Shown in pieces: positions 6,875 through 13,876 of a DNA stretch of 15,397 nucleotides. Numbering within the stretch: the first letter of the stretch is position 1; every line of letters starts with the position of its first letter. The notes below the pieces were generated by a model. The model searched no databases and was not told the DNA's origin. It saw only the letters and a list, made by a program, of their open reading frames with translations. This stretch comes from Solirubrobacterales bacterium. Lineage in GTDB: Bacteria; Actinomycetota; Thermoleophilia; Solirubrobacterales; 70-9. The stretch lies in the NCBI GenBank assembly GCA_030152505.1, contig JASLJO010000159.1, positions 1-15,397 on the forward strand, written 5' to 3'. A program made the translations under genes and the position numbers.

Positions 6875-7386
6875 ATCGGCTTAGAACGCTCGCCGAGCGC
6901 CCAATCGGCGAGGAGGAGCGGCGCGGCGCGTTCGCGGGCGCTGCTGTTCTGATCGTCGCCGCGACGCTGCTGCTTCTCATCCCTGACGGCGGGGTGCCGT
7001 CGATCTCTCCGCTGCCGATCGCCCCAGCCGCGCAGCGCCGGCCGGCTGAGCCGCCGCGGCCTGATCCGGCGACCGGGCCGGAGGGGGCAGCGCGGCGCTT
7101 CCTCGCCCGCTTCCTGCCCTTCCTCTACGGGCAGGGCTCGCCGCGATCCATCCCGGCGGCGGCGCCAGCGCTCGTCGTGCGCCTCGCCGACTCGCGGCGC
7201 CGGGTTCCGCCCGCGACTCTCGATCGCAGCCCCCGCGTCACCCAGCTCGAAGGCCGGAGGGTTGGACAGTGGCGCGCCTTGGTGGCGGCCCGGATCGAGG
7301 ACGGCGGGGTTGGTAGCTATCCCATTGCCCTGACGCTCGCGCGCCGGGGTGGCCGCTGGTTGGTCGTTGCGGAGGGCATGGACTGA
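6871..7386 (+). CDS. Small membrane-anchored conjugation protein, possible single-domain TcpC/VirB8-like
   Basis: A 171-residue protein from GTG 6871, in a GTGA overlap with the VirB6-like gene. The frame is open further upstream, but only as shadow of that gene. Residues 1-19 are polar, 20-38 form one membrane helix, 39-72 are proline-rich, and about 73-171 make one compact domain. That domain starts with AARRFLARFLPFLYGQGSP and ends with GGRWLVVAEGMD. This mirrors the start (FLAAYVASDTP) and end (RWYVSAVEGAVK) of the second NTF2-like domain of the TcpC-like protein at 993-1835, including an aromatic residue in the final strand. I therefore read it as a one-domain relative, which is an inference from pattern. 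It is probably a periplasm-side structural subunit. The ATG of the wall hydrolase overlaps its stop. Confidence 0.6.
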   Translation: MNRLRTLAERPIGEEERRGAFAGAAVLIVAATLLLLIPDGGVPSISPLPIAPAAQRRPAEPPRPDPATGPEGAARRFLARFLPFLYGQGSPRSIPAAAPALVVRLADSRRRVPPATLDRSPRVTQLEGRRVGQWRALVAARIEDGGVGSYPIALTLARRGGRWLVVAEGMD

Positions 7387-8618
7387 TGGGCGCCGAGAAG
7401 GCTCGGCCGACCTGGCGCTCGCCCTGGGTGCTGGGTGTGGGGGGCGCTGTGCTCGTGGTGGTCGCCGCGCTCGCCGGCTCGCTGATGGCTGTGCTGGGGG
7501 CCGAACTGGCTTGTGTCGGCGGTGGCGCCAGCGCGCCGGCAGCCCCGGCGACTCGCGCGGCCAAGCGTGACATTCCACCTGCCCGGCTGCGCCTCTATCA
7601 GCAAGCCGGCCGGCGCTTTGACGTCGACTGGACCTTCTTGGCGAGCATCGGCACGCAGGAGTGCGGCACCGGCACCTGCGCACACGTCTACCCCTCCGGC
7701 TGTGGCGGCCCGATGCAGATTGCGATTGTCCGCGAAAGCGCGTGCAGCCCTGGGTCGGGGCCGACGATTTGGGAGACCTACGGCGTTGACGCTGACGGCG
7801 ATGGGCACACGAACCCATTTGACCTCGCCGACGCGATCTTCACCGCGGCGAGGTTGCTTCGGCAGGTGATGGGCGCGCCTCCGACCGGCGGCTCCTACGC
7901 CGCCTATCGGCAGGCCGCCTGCAACTACTACGGCGCTTGTGCCGACACCGCCGCCAACTACGCCGACGAGGTGATGGCGCGGGCGGTGGAGTACGGCTTC
8001 CACGGCGCCGGCAGCCCGCCACCCTCCGAACGGGCCGGCGCGGAACCCGCCGAAGGGAGCAGCTGCGGCGGCGGGTCATCTCTGCCTTCCGGCCGCGGCC
8101 CGATGGGGCCGGTGCGGAAGGCATCGGCACCGCGGCACCTGGCGAAGCTGCCGGCGTCGGTGAGCGCAGCGCCGGGGATCGAGTGCGACGCGCGGATCGT
8201 TCCCGACGTCGTCTACCTGGCGCGGCGCTTCGGCATCCTCGTGACCGCCTGCTACGGGACCGAACACGCGGCGGACGGCGAGCACCCGCTGGGCGCCGCA
8301 ATCGACGCCGCCCCACGCGACGGCGACTGGAGCCGGACGATGAAGCTCGCGCTGGCGATCGGGTGGCGCCCGGCCTGCGCCGCCTCGGGGGTGGCGCCAG
8401 AATGCGCACACCCACCCTTCCGCTTCGTCGGCTACAACGGTTATCCCGACCACGGAGATCCGCTGCACTGCGTGCCGTGTGGCGGTGGGCCGCACCTGCA
8501 CATCTCCTGGCTGACTTCGGCCTCCGAAGGGGAGCCGGAAAACCGCGCTCGCTACACCTACGAACCCGCGGGCTGGATCGAGGTCTTTAGTCCCGAAGCA
8601 GCCGGCGGAGGCGAGTGA
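7386..8618 (+). CDS. Bifunctional cell-wall hydrolase: lytic transglycosylase plus M15/LAS-like peptidase
   Basis: A 410-residue secreted or anchored hydrolase that opens peptidoglycan for the conjugation channel (Tn916 Orf14 role). A membrane segment or signal anchor spans about 14-39. Residues 66-205 form an SLT/lysozyme-like domain: YQQAGRRFDVDWTFLASIGTQE with probable catalytic E92, GPMQI (108-112), a DADGDG loop (135-140), then FDLADAIFTAARLLR. A Gly/Pro/Ser-rich linker covers about 207-262. The C-terminal domain (about 265-378) has GEHPLGAAID with H300 and D307, and GPHLHISW with H370/H372. This is the zinc-ligand pattern of LAS metallopeptidases (M15 family), which cut peptide cross-links. 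Tn916 Orf14 instead pairs its lysozyme domain with an NlpC/P60 domain. There are many cysteines, suggesting disulfides outside the cell. ATG 7386 has GGAGGG nine bases upstream. Confidence 0.85.
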   Translation: MGAEKARPTWRSPWVLGVGGAVLVVVAALAGSLMAVLGAELACVGGGASAPAAPATRAAKRDIPPARLRLYQQAGRRFDVDWTFLASIGTQECGTGTCAHVYPSGCGGPMQIAIVRESACSPGSGPTIWETYGVDADGDGHTNPFDLADAIFTAARLLRQVMGAPPTGGSYAAYRQAACNYYGACADTAANYADEVMARAVEYGFHGAGSPPPSERAGAEPAEGSSCGGGSSLPSGRGPMGPVRKASAPRHLAKLPASVSAAPGIECDARIVPDVVYLARRFGILVTACYGTEHAADGEHPLGAAIDAAPRDGDWSRTMKLALAIGWRPACAASGVAPECAHPPFRFVGYNGYPDHGDPLHCVPCGGGPHLHISWLTSASEGEPENRARYTYEPAGWIEVFSPEAAGGGE

Positions 8619-8809
8619 TGAACACCGCACGCTGCCAGCTGGTCGCAGTTCGAGGGGTCGTCTGTACGGGCGCCTGTTCGGTCGGGTCTACGGGCGGGTC
8701 TGCGGTCGCCTGGCGCAGCTGCCGGAAGGCCCGGATCGCCCGACGCGCCGCCGATCGCGGGCCTGACGATTTGCCGACATCTCTAAGTGCGCCGGAGATC
8801 AGCTCGTGA
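8618..8809 (+). CDS. Small protein of unknown function, translationally coupled on both sides
   Basis: A 63-residue ORF. The start is well supported: GGAGG (8607-8611) lies six bases before ATG 8618, in a TGATG overlap with the wall hydrolase. The stop overlaps the coupling ATPase start as GTGA. The product begins MNTARCQLVAVRGVVC, has four cysteines, a basic middle (RSCRKARIARRAADRG) and an acidic/serine tail. I recognise no family. It has no clear membrane helix. The DNA inside also holds five imperfect 12-base repeats that look more protein-like in another frame. The ORF may therefore serve mainly to couple translation across this stretch. Confidence 0.5.
   Translation: MNTARCQLVAVRGVVCTGACSVGSTGGSAVAWRSCRKARIARRAADRGPDDLPTSLSAPEISS
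8656..8715 (+). repeat. Five imperfect 12-bp tandem repeats
   Basis: Units begin at 8656, 8668, 8680, 8692 and 8704, on the pattern GG(T/G)CG(N)(C/G)T(G/C)T(N)C. Read in a frame different from the 63-residue ORF, they give Gly-Arg-Leu/Val-aromatic/Cys units (GRLY GRLF GRVY GRVC GRLA). The first four units are the best matched and the fifth is decayed. No start codon opens that frame nearby, and it ends at TGA 8763-8765. Confidence 0.7.
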
Positions 8810-11415
8810 AAGCTCGAGATCGACGCCGCGACCCGACTCTCATGCTCGTGATCTTCGCGGTGCTGGTGGGCGCCTTCGCGCTGAGGGCTATCGCCAATCT
8901 GCGCATCGCTCTCTCGCCCTCGGTGCTGGTGGCTCTCATTCCATCACTGGCGATGGTGGCCCTGAGCATCGGTGCGCTCGCTCTCCTGCGCCATCGTTTC
9001 ACTGCAACCGCCCTCCGCGATCGTGTCTGCTTCGCGGTTGTCCCGGCCGATGAGTTCGACCCCGATTCCGAGGCCGTGCTCCGCTTTGCTGCCCAGCTGG
9101 CCCGGCTTGATCGAAGCGTCCGCGGGTGGATCGACCGGCCCGCCAGCGCTATCCGTATCCGCCTGGAGGCAGACGCCGCCGGACGGCTGGTCTACCTGCT
9201 CGAAGTGCCGGGGCGCTCGCGCGAGCTGCTGCGTAGCGCCCTGCGCACCTTCGAGGGGGTCGAGCTACGTGAGCCAGCCGAGGCTCGCGGCGAAGTCAAA
9301 GGCACCGAGGAGCTGACCGCCACCGCCCGCGCCGAGCTGGTCCTCGCCCGACCGAGTGTCGAGCCGCTGACGCGGGTGACGATCGACCCCGACCCGCTTG
9401 GCCCCAGCGCCGCGGCGATGCGAGTGCTGCGCTGCGCCAATGGAGAGGAGGGGATCGTCTGCCTTGACCTGTTGCCCGCGGCCGGTCGGCGACGGGGACG
9501 GCTGCGGCGCCGGCTTGAGCGCGAGGCCCGCCGCCTTCACTCCACCCGCCGCGGCTGGAATGAACTGCTCGGGCGCGAGGGTGGCGACGGCCGCCGCGAA
9601 CCCGCCGAGCTTGCCGAGCGGCGGGCCGAAGCCCACGCGCTCGATAGCAAGCTAAAGAGCAGCGGCCCGCTGTTCGAGGCCCAGGTCTTGATCCGCTGCC
9701 GGGCTACTGATCCCGCTCGCGCGAAGGCGGCGATGCGCGGCCTGCTTGCCAGCTTCGAGCAGCTCGCCGGGCGGAACTGGCTGCGGGTCTCGGGCCTGCC
9801 GATCCCCGGCGTCGCCTTCCTCGGCTCTGACATTCCGCTGCGGCGAAGTGCCTTCGACCGCCGCCTTGCCAGTGGTCTCTTTCGGCCCGCCCGGCGGGGA
9901 ATCCTCACCGCGCAGGAGGTGGCGGGCTGGCTCAAGCCTCCGACGCAGCGCTGCGTGGCCGAGAACGTGCTGCGCTCCGGAGCACTTGTCTCACCGCCAC
10001 CGCCGCTCGAACCCTTCCGCGAGGGGCGTGGCGACCTGATCCCATTGGGGCGGATCGCCACCGAGGCCGGCGAGCAGGTGGTCGGCGTCCCGGTGGCCGA
10101 CACCTTCTTTAGCTACTGCGCCGGCCGCTCGCGCTACGGCAAGACCGAGCTGGCGGTGGCGCAGTTCCTTCACCTCGTGCGATCGGGGCAGGGTGGTCTC
10201 TTTCTCGATCCCCACGAGGACGCGGTGACGCGGATCAAGGGCTACCTGACCGACCCCAAGCTGCGTAACCGGGTTGTAGAGATCAACCTCGCAGACGCCG
10301 GCGCCGCGCAGCCGGCCTGGAACGTGCTTGGCATCGCCGGCTCGGTGCAGGCCGAGGGCCAGGTGGAGGCGATGGTCGACGCCTTCGCCTCGGCACTTCG
10401 CTGGGACGAGCGCAACACCCGCGCGATCAATCTCACGACCCAGGCCGCCCAGGCGCTCTCGGCCGTTGCGGCGGCGCTGCCCGACGAGATGGCGCCGACG
10501 ATCTTCCAGCTCCCCACGCTGCTCTCCGACGCCGAGTGGCGCGGGGCGGTGCTGCCGTTCCTGCCGAAGCCGGCGCGCCGCTTTTGGACCGACCGCTTTC
10601 CGCTACTCGCAGAAGAGGCGGTGACGCCGCTGACGAACATGGTCGATCGGCTACGCGCCTCCAGCGCGATCACCGCCTTGCTGGGACAAAGCCAGAGCAC
10701 CTACCGGGCGCGTGAGGCGATGGACGGCGGGCGCATCGTGCTCGCCTGCCCCGGCTCGGGCGGAACGCGCGACCGCCTGATCGCCAATCTCCTCCTCTTC
10801 GACGTCCTCCACGCGGCGAAGGGACGGGCCGATACGCCACCCGATCGCCGCCGGCCGTTTTGGGTCTTCCTCGATGAGGTGCAGACCTATGACGGGGCCG
10901 CCTCGGGCAATCTGGCCGGGCTGCTGGAGCAGAGTGCGAAGTATGGGGTGCGGGCCTTCCTGCTGAATCAGAACCCCGAGCGGCTGACGCCGCAGACCCT
11001 AAACGCGGTTACGACGAACCGATCGCACTTGCTCTCGACGGCGCTGAACGCTCGCGCCGCCGGCCTGATCGCCAAAGAGTGGGGCGGGCGCCCCGACCCC
11101 GCGGCGCTGACGCGGTTGCCGCGCTATCGCTTCCTCGCCCAGGTGACGCAGGGCGGCGAGCTGAGCAAGCCGTTTGCCCTCGGTGGCGTCACCGTGGAGC
11201 AGCTGTTCGGCCCCGGCCATCCCGAGCAGGTGGCTGAGCTGGAGGCGGCGATTGATGAGAACGCTGGCCGCCAGCCGGCGGCCGATGCCATCGCCCACCT
11301 TGACGACCTAGACGATCGAATCCACGCCGAGCTGCGCGAGCGACTGGACGGCTCCGGCCAGAAGACCCCGCCGGAAGGCTCGCTTGAGGTTGAGTTTGCG
11401 GGGGGCGAGGGATGA
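8806..11415 (+). CDS. Type IV coupling ATPase (TraD/TraG/VirD4-like)
   Basis: An 869-residue DNA-pumping ATPase that would bring the relaxase-DNA complex to the channel. Two membrane helices lie at about 11-30 and 38-61. A large middle region (about 70-420) is of the type found in actinobacterial coupling proteins. The RecA-like motor begins near 425. Walker A is GRSRYGKT (440-447), followed by GGLFLDPHED. Walker B is FWVFLDEVQTY, with D690 and E691. A glutamine-containing sensor NQNPERL comes next. The acidic C-terminal tail (about 805-869, with AIAHLDDLDDRIH) may recognise the substrate. It uses GTG 8806 with GGAG eight bases upstream. The relaxase candidate follows directly in an ATGA overlap, as expected for partners. 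Tn916 Orf21 does this job with an FtsK-like ATPase; this protein looks closer to the VirD4/TraG side. Confidence 0.9.
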   Translation: MKARDRRRDPTLMLVIFAVLVGAFALRAIANLRIALSPSVLVALIPSLAMVALSIGALALLRHRFTATALRDRVCFAVVPADEFDPDSEAVLRFAAQLARLDRSVRGWIDRPASAIRIRLEADAAGRLVYLLEVPGRSRELLRSALRTFEGVELREPAEARGEVKGTEELTATARAELVLARPSVEPLTRVTIDPDPLGPSAAAMRVLRCANGEEGIVCLDLLPAAGRRRGRLRRRLEREARRLHSTRRGWNELLGREGGDGRREPAELAERRAEAHALDSKLKSSGPLFEAQVLIRCRATDPARAKAAMRGLLASFEQLAGRNWLRVSGLPIPGVAFLGSDIPLRRSAFDRRLASGLFRPARRGILTAQEVAGWLKPPTQRCVAENVLRSGALVSPPPPLEPFREGRGDLIPLGRIATEAGEQVVGVPVADTFFSYCAGRSRYGKTELAVAQFLHLVRSGQGGLFLDPHEDAVTRIKGYLTDPKLRNRVVEINLADAGAAQPAWNVLGIAGSVQAEGQVEAMVDAFASALRWDERNTRAINLTTQAAQALSAVAAALPDEMAPTIFQLPTLLSDAEWRGAVLPFLPKPARRFWTDRFPLLAEEAVTPLTNMVDRLRASSAITALLGQSQSTYRAREAMDGGRIVLACPGSGGTRDRLIANLLLFDVLHAAKGRADTPPDRRRPFWVFLDEVQTYDGAASGNLAGLLEQSAKYGVRAFLLNQNPERLTPQTLNAVTTNRSHLLSTALNARAAGLIAKEWGGRPDPAALTRLPRYRFLAQVTQGGELSKPFALGGVTVEQLFGPGHPEQVAELEAAIDENAGRQPAADAIAHLDDLDDRIHAELRERLDGSGQKTPPEGSLEVEFAGGEG

Positions 11416-12302
11416 GCGCCGCTGCTGCTGAGGCGGGGCTGCCCGAACTGACGACCGAGATCGTCGCCTCGGTTGCCGAGCACCGCGTCCTGTCCACGCC
11501 GCAGCTTCACGCGATCCACTTCCCTGCCAACGGGGACCGCTGGGCGCAGCGGGTGCTCCTGCGGTTGCACCGCGCCGGGCTGTTGGCGAGGGTGAGGCCC
11601 CGGCACGCGCCCCGCCGGCTGTGGTTCATCACCGAGAAGGGCGCGCAGCTGGCGCTCGAAGCCGGCGCCCTCGCCGATCCGCCAAAGGTGTTCGGGCCGG
11701 AGGCCGCGATCGGCCAGCTCCAGCGGCACACCCTCGCGGTCAACGACGCCGCGATCGTCTTTCTGGCGGCGGCGCGAAAGCGCGGGGATGAGTTCGGCCC
11801 CCTCTCCTGGCGCCACGAGATCGCCCACCCGCTCGGGGTAGGTCGCCATCGCCGCCTGCTGATTGCCGACGCGGTGCTGACCTACCTGCGCGTCGGCGAC
11901 GGGCGGCTCTCGATCGAGCAGCGCTTCCTAGAGCTGGACCGCGCGACCCTCGCGGTCGATCGGCTCGCCGCCAAGCTGGGGCGCTACGCCCAGCTGTACC
12001 GAGCCGAAGACAAAGCGCGCGAGCCGATGTGGAAGGCGCGCTATCCATCGTTCCCGCCGGTTCTCTGTGTGCTGGCCGGCGCCTCTCGGCCTGTGCTGGA
12101 GCGCCGCCGCGCGACCACGCTCGCACTGCTGCGAAGCAATCCCGACTTGACCCGCACGCCGCAGGCAGAAATCTTCGTCTGCCTTCTCGAAGACCTGCGG
12201 AATCGAGGCCCGTTCGCCCCGATCTTCCTCACCCCGCGCGATCAGAAGCAGCCGCTCGAATGGTGCGAGCGGCCAGGTAAGGCCGAAAGGGGGAAGGGGT
12301 AG
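11412..12302 (+). CDS. Replication-relaxation family protein, candidate relaxase
   Basis: A 296-residue protein. Residues 12-85 form a winged helix: VASVAEHRVLSTPQLHAIHF, then RVLLRLHRAGLLARV and a LWFITEKGAQLA wing. Residues 104-112 (QRHTLAVND), 133-136 (WRHE), 151-155 (IADAV) and 172-177 (FLELDR), followed by KLGRYAQLY (188-196), are the ordered motifs of the Replic_Relax family (PF13814). That family is linked to plasmid replication and relaxation. No HUH or tyrosine-relaxase motif is seen. The gene lies immediately after the coupling ATPase, where relaxase genes usually sit, so it is the only DNA-processing candidate in view. Catalytic activity is inferred. The stop TAG is followed immediately by the methyltransferase start. 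Confidence 0.8.
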   Translation: MSAAAAEAGLPELTTEIVASVAEHRVLSTPQLHAIHFPANGDRWAQRVLLRLHRAGLLARVRPRHAPRRLWFITEKGAQLALEAGALADPPKVFGPEAAIGQLQRHTLAVNDAAIVFLAAARKRGDEFGPLSWRHEIAHPLGVGRHRRLLIADAVLTYLRVGDGRLSIEQRFLELDRATLAVDRLAAKLGRYAQLYRAEDKAREPMWKARYPSFPPVLCVLAGASRPVLERRRATTLALLRSNPDLTRTPQAEIFVCLLEDLRNRGPFAPIFLTPRDQKQPLEWCERPGKAERGKG

Positions 12303-13343
12303 GTGGTGGCAAAAGGCGACGGCGCCTTGAAGGTGCTGGAGGGCGATTGCGTGGAGGTGCTCGCTGAGCTTGACGCCGCCAGCGTCGACGCGATCGTCAC
12401 CGACCCGCCCTACGGAATCGGGATCAAAAACGCGCGCTGGGATTCTCAGACGGCGATACGCGAGGCGGTGGCGCGCTCGGGTGGCGAACGTCTTACTCGA
12501 AAGAAGGCGTATGAGGTGTGGTGTCGCATTTGGGCCACCGAGTGCCTACGGGTGTTGAAGCCCGGCGCTCACCTCCTGGCCTTCGGATCGCCCCGCACCG
12601 CTCATCGGCTGTCGGTGGGTCTTGAAGACGCCGGCTTCGAGGTGCGAGACACCTTGTGCTGGCTCTACGGCACCGGCATACCTGCCTCCCATCGCTTGCC
12701 GGGGGGCCGGGGCACGACGCTAAAGCCTGGCTATGAGCCGATCCTGTTGTGCCGCCGGCCGCTGGACGGCACGACCACGCAAACGATCGAGCGCCACGGC
12801 ACCGGGGCGCTTGAGATCGACCCCTGCCGGGTCGAAGGTCGCCACCCCGCAAACGTATTGCTGAGTCACGCGCCCAGCTGCGACCCGACTAGCTGCACCG
12901 CCGAGTGTCCCCGAGCGATGCTCGACCGCGGCGAGTGCCGCCGGTCAGGGTCGGTGCGGCCCAGCCGCTTCTTCTACTGCCCAAAGGTGAATCGCCGCGA
13001 GCGCGATGCCGGCTGCGAGCACTTGCCCGCCCGCTTCTTTGATCTCTTCCCCAACGCGCCAAACAAGCCGCCCCGCACCCGCCCCGCTCGCAACGCGCAT
13101 CCCACTCTCAAGCCGATCGAACTCATGCGCTGGCTCGTGCGGCTGGTCACGCCGCTCGGCGGGCTGGTGCTCGATCCGTTCTGCGGGTCAGGTTCGACCG
13201 GGGCTGCCGCGGCCCTGGAGCGGCGGCGGTTTCTCGGGATCGAGCTCGATCCCGAGTATGTGGAGGTTGCCAGCGCCCGGATCAAACATTGGGCGCCGGG
13301 GAAGGGGGGCGTCGATCGCGGCCCTTTAGGGGGCCGTCCATGA
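12303..13343 (+). CDS. Orphan beta-class DNA methyltransferase (DPPY type)
   Basis: A 346-residue S-adenosylmethionine-dependent DNA amino-methyltransferase. Motif IV DPPYGIG (34-40) comes first, a target-recognition region follows, and the AdoMet-binding motif LDPFCGSGSTG (D291 to about G300) is at the C-terminal end with GIELDPEYVEVA after it. This permuted order defines the beta class. DPPY favours N6-adenine but does not exclude N4-cytosine. The middle holds a Cys cluster after H189 (C193, C198, C202), a FFYCPKVNRRERDAG stretch and HPTLKPIELMRWLVRLVTP, as in phage and mobile-element methyltransferases. No restriction endonuclease gene is adjacent. It abuts the relaxase candidate (TAG|GTG) with purine-rich GGGGG about nine bases upstream; GTG 12306 is an alternative start. 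Protection of transferred DNA from restriction is the likely role (inference). Confidence 0.9.
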   Translation: MVAKGDGALKVLEGDCVEVLAELDAASVDAIVTDPPYGIGIKNARWDSQTAIREAVARSGGERLTRKKAYEVWCRIWATECLRVLKPGAHLLAFGSPRTAHRLSVGLEDAGFEVRDTLCWLYGTGIPASHRLPGGRGTTLKPGYEPILLCRRPLDGTTTQTIERHGTGALEIDPCRVEGRHPANVLLSHAPSCDPTSCTAECPRAMLDRGECRRSGSVRPSRFFYCPKVNRRERDAGCEHLPARFFDLFPNAPNKPPRTRPARNAHPTLKPIELMRWLVRLVTPLGGLVLDPFCGSGSTGAAAALERRRFLGIELDPEYVEVASARIKHWAPGKGGVDRGPLGGRP

Positions 13344-13774
13344 ACGGGGGGCCGCAAGCGGTGGGCGGCGAGCTGCGGCTGGCACCTGAGTCGGTCGAGG
13401 CAATCGCCAACCGAACCGCTGAGCTTCTACGGGGCGAAGCCGAACCGCAGGCGCCCAAGCGGCTGATCTCGGCGGCGAAGGTGGCGGAGACCTGGGGGGT
13501 GGATCGCTCCTGGGTGTACGCGCACGCTAGGCAGCTCGGCGCCCGCCGCCTGGGCGCCGGCAAGCGCCCGCGGCTGCGCTTCGATCCTGCCGAGGTGGCA
13601 GAGCGCATAACCGCCCTTACCGGCGGTTCCGGGCCAGATGCGTCCCGATTGTCGGCGATGCCCGGCGATTCGCATTCCGACTCGATTTCGCGCCCAAGCA
13701 GAGCTATCGTCGCTAGGAAATCAACAACGGCCGGGCGGCGCTATGAACGCCCCCGGCCCGGCGCCGAAGGGTGA
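13340..13774 (+). CDS. Excisionase-like helix-turn-helix DNA-binding protein
   Basis: A 144-residue protein from ATG 13340, in an ATGA overlap with the methyltransferase. Residues 11-32 (ELRLAPESVEAIANRTAELL) form a helix often seen at the N-terminus of actinobacterial element HTH proteins. Residues 41-92 (RLISAAKVAETWGVDRSWVY, then LGARRLGAGKRPRLRFDPAEVAERI) form a MerR/excisionase-type winged helix with helix, recognition helix, basic wing and a final helix. The tail (about 95-144) is polar and probably disordered. Its place directly before the integrase gene makes it a recombination directionality factor (Xis) candidate that bends DNA at the att sites. A regulator of the integrase gene is the main alternative. 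A 485-base open frame begins earlier, at 13289, but only inside the methyltransferase. Confidence 0.75.
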   Translation: MNGGPQAVGGELRLAPESVEAIANRTAELLRGEAEPQAPKRLISAAKVAETWGVDRSWVYAHARQLGARRLGAGKRPRLRFDPAEVAERITALTGGSGPDASRLSAMPGDSHSDSISRPSRAIVARKSTTAGRRYERPRPGAEG

Positions 13775-13782
13775 TCTTCGGC
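13763..13782 (+). terminator. Hairpin spanning the end of the excisionase-like gene
   Basis: GCCGAAG (13763-13769) and CTTCGGC (13776-13782) are a perfect 7-bp dyad with a six-base loop that contains the TGA stop. No T-tract follows. It may end the long operon transcript or act as a DNA site between xis-like and int genes. Confidence 0.45.
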
Positions 13783-13795
13783 ACGGTTAACAGCG

Positions 13796-13828
13796 TAGCC
13801 CCGACCGGCCCTGAGCCAAAGGGGGCTA
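13796..13828 (+). terminator. Second hairpin between the excisionase-like gene and the integrase
   Basis: TAGCCCC (13796-13802) and GGGGCTA (13822-13828) are perfect reverse complements with a 19-base loop, which can fold further through its GGCC/GGC content. It lies 48 bases before the integrase start. It could be a terminator, attenuator or recombinase arm site. Confidence 0.4.
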
Positions 13829-13862
13829 GGCATCTCGCCGGCCACCTCTTCGTCGCCATGAC

Positions 13863-13868
13863 AGGAGG
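13863..13868 (+). promoter_or_regulatory. Ribosome binding site deciding the integrase start
   Basis: AGGAGG sits eight bases before ATG 13877, ideal spacing. The longer frame opening at GTG 13868 would overlap this site, and GTG 13874 would be only five bases away. ATG 13877 is therefore preferred. Confidence 0.7.
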
Positions 13869-13876
13869 TGTCGGTG

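Noticed and set aside
6793..7818. 341-codon minus-strand open frame
   Set aside because: It lies opposite three coupled plus-strand genes and is arginine/proline-rich, without any recognisable motif.
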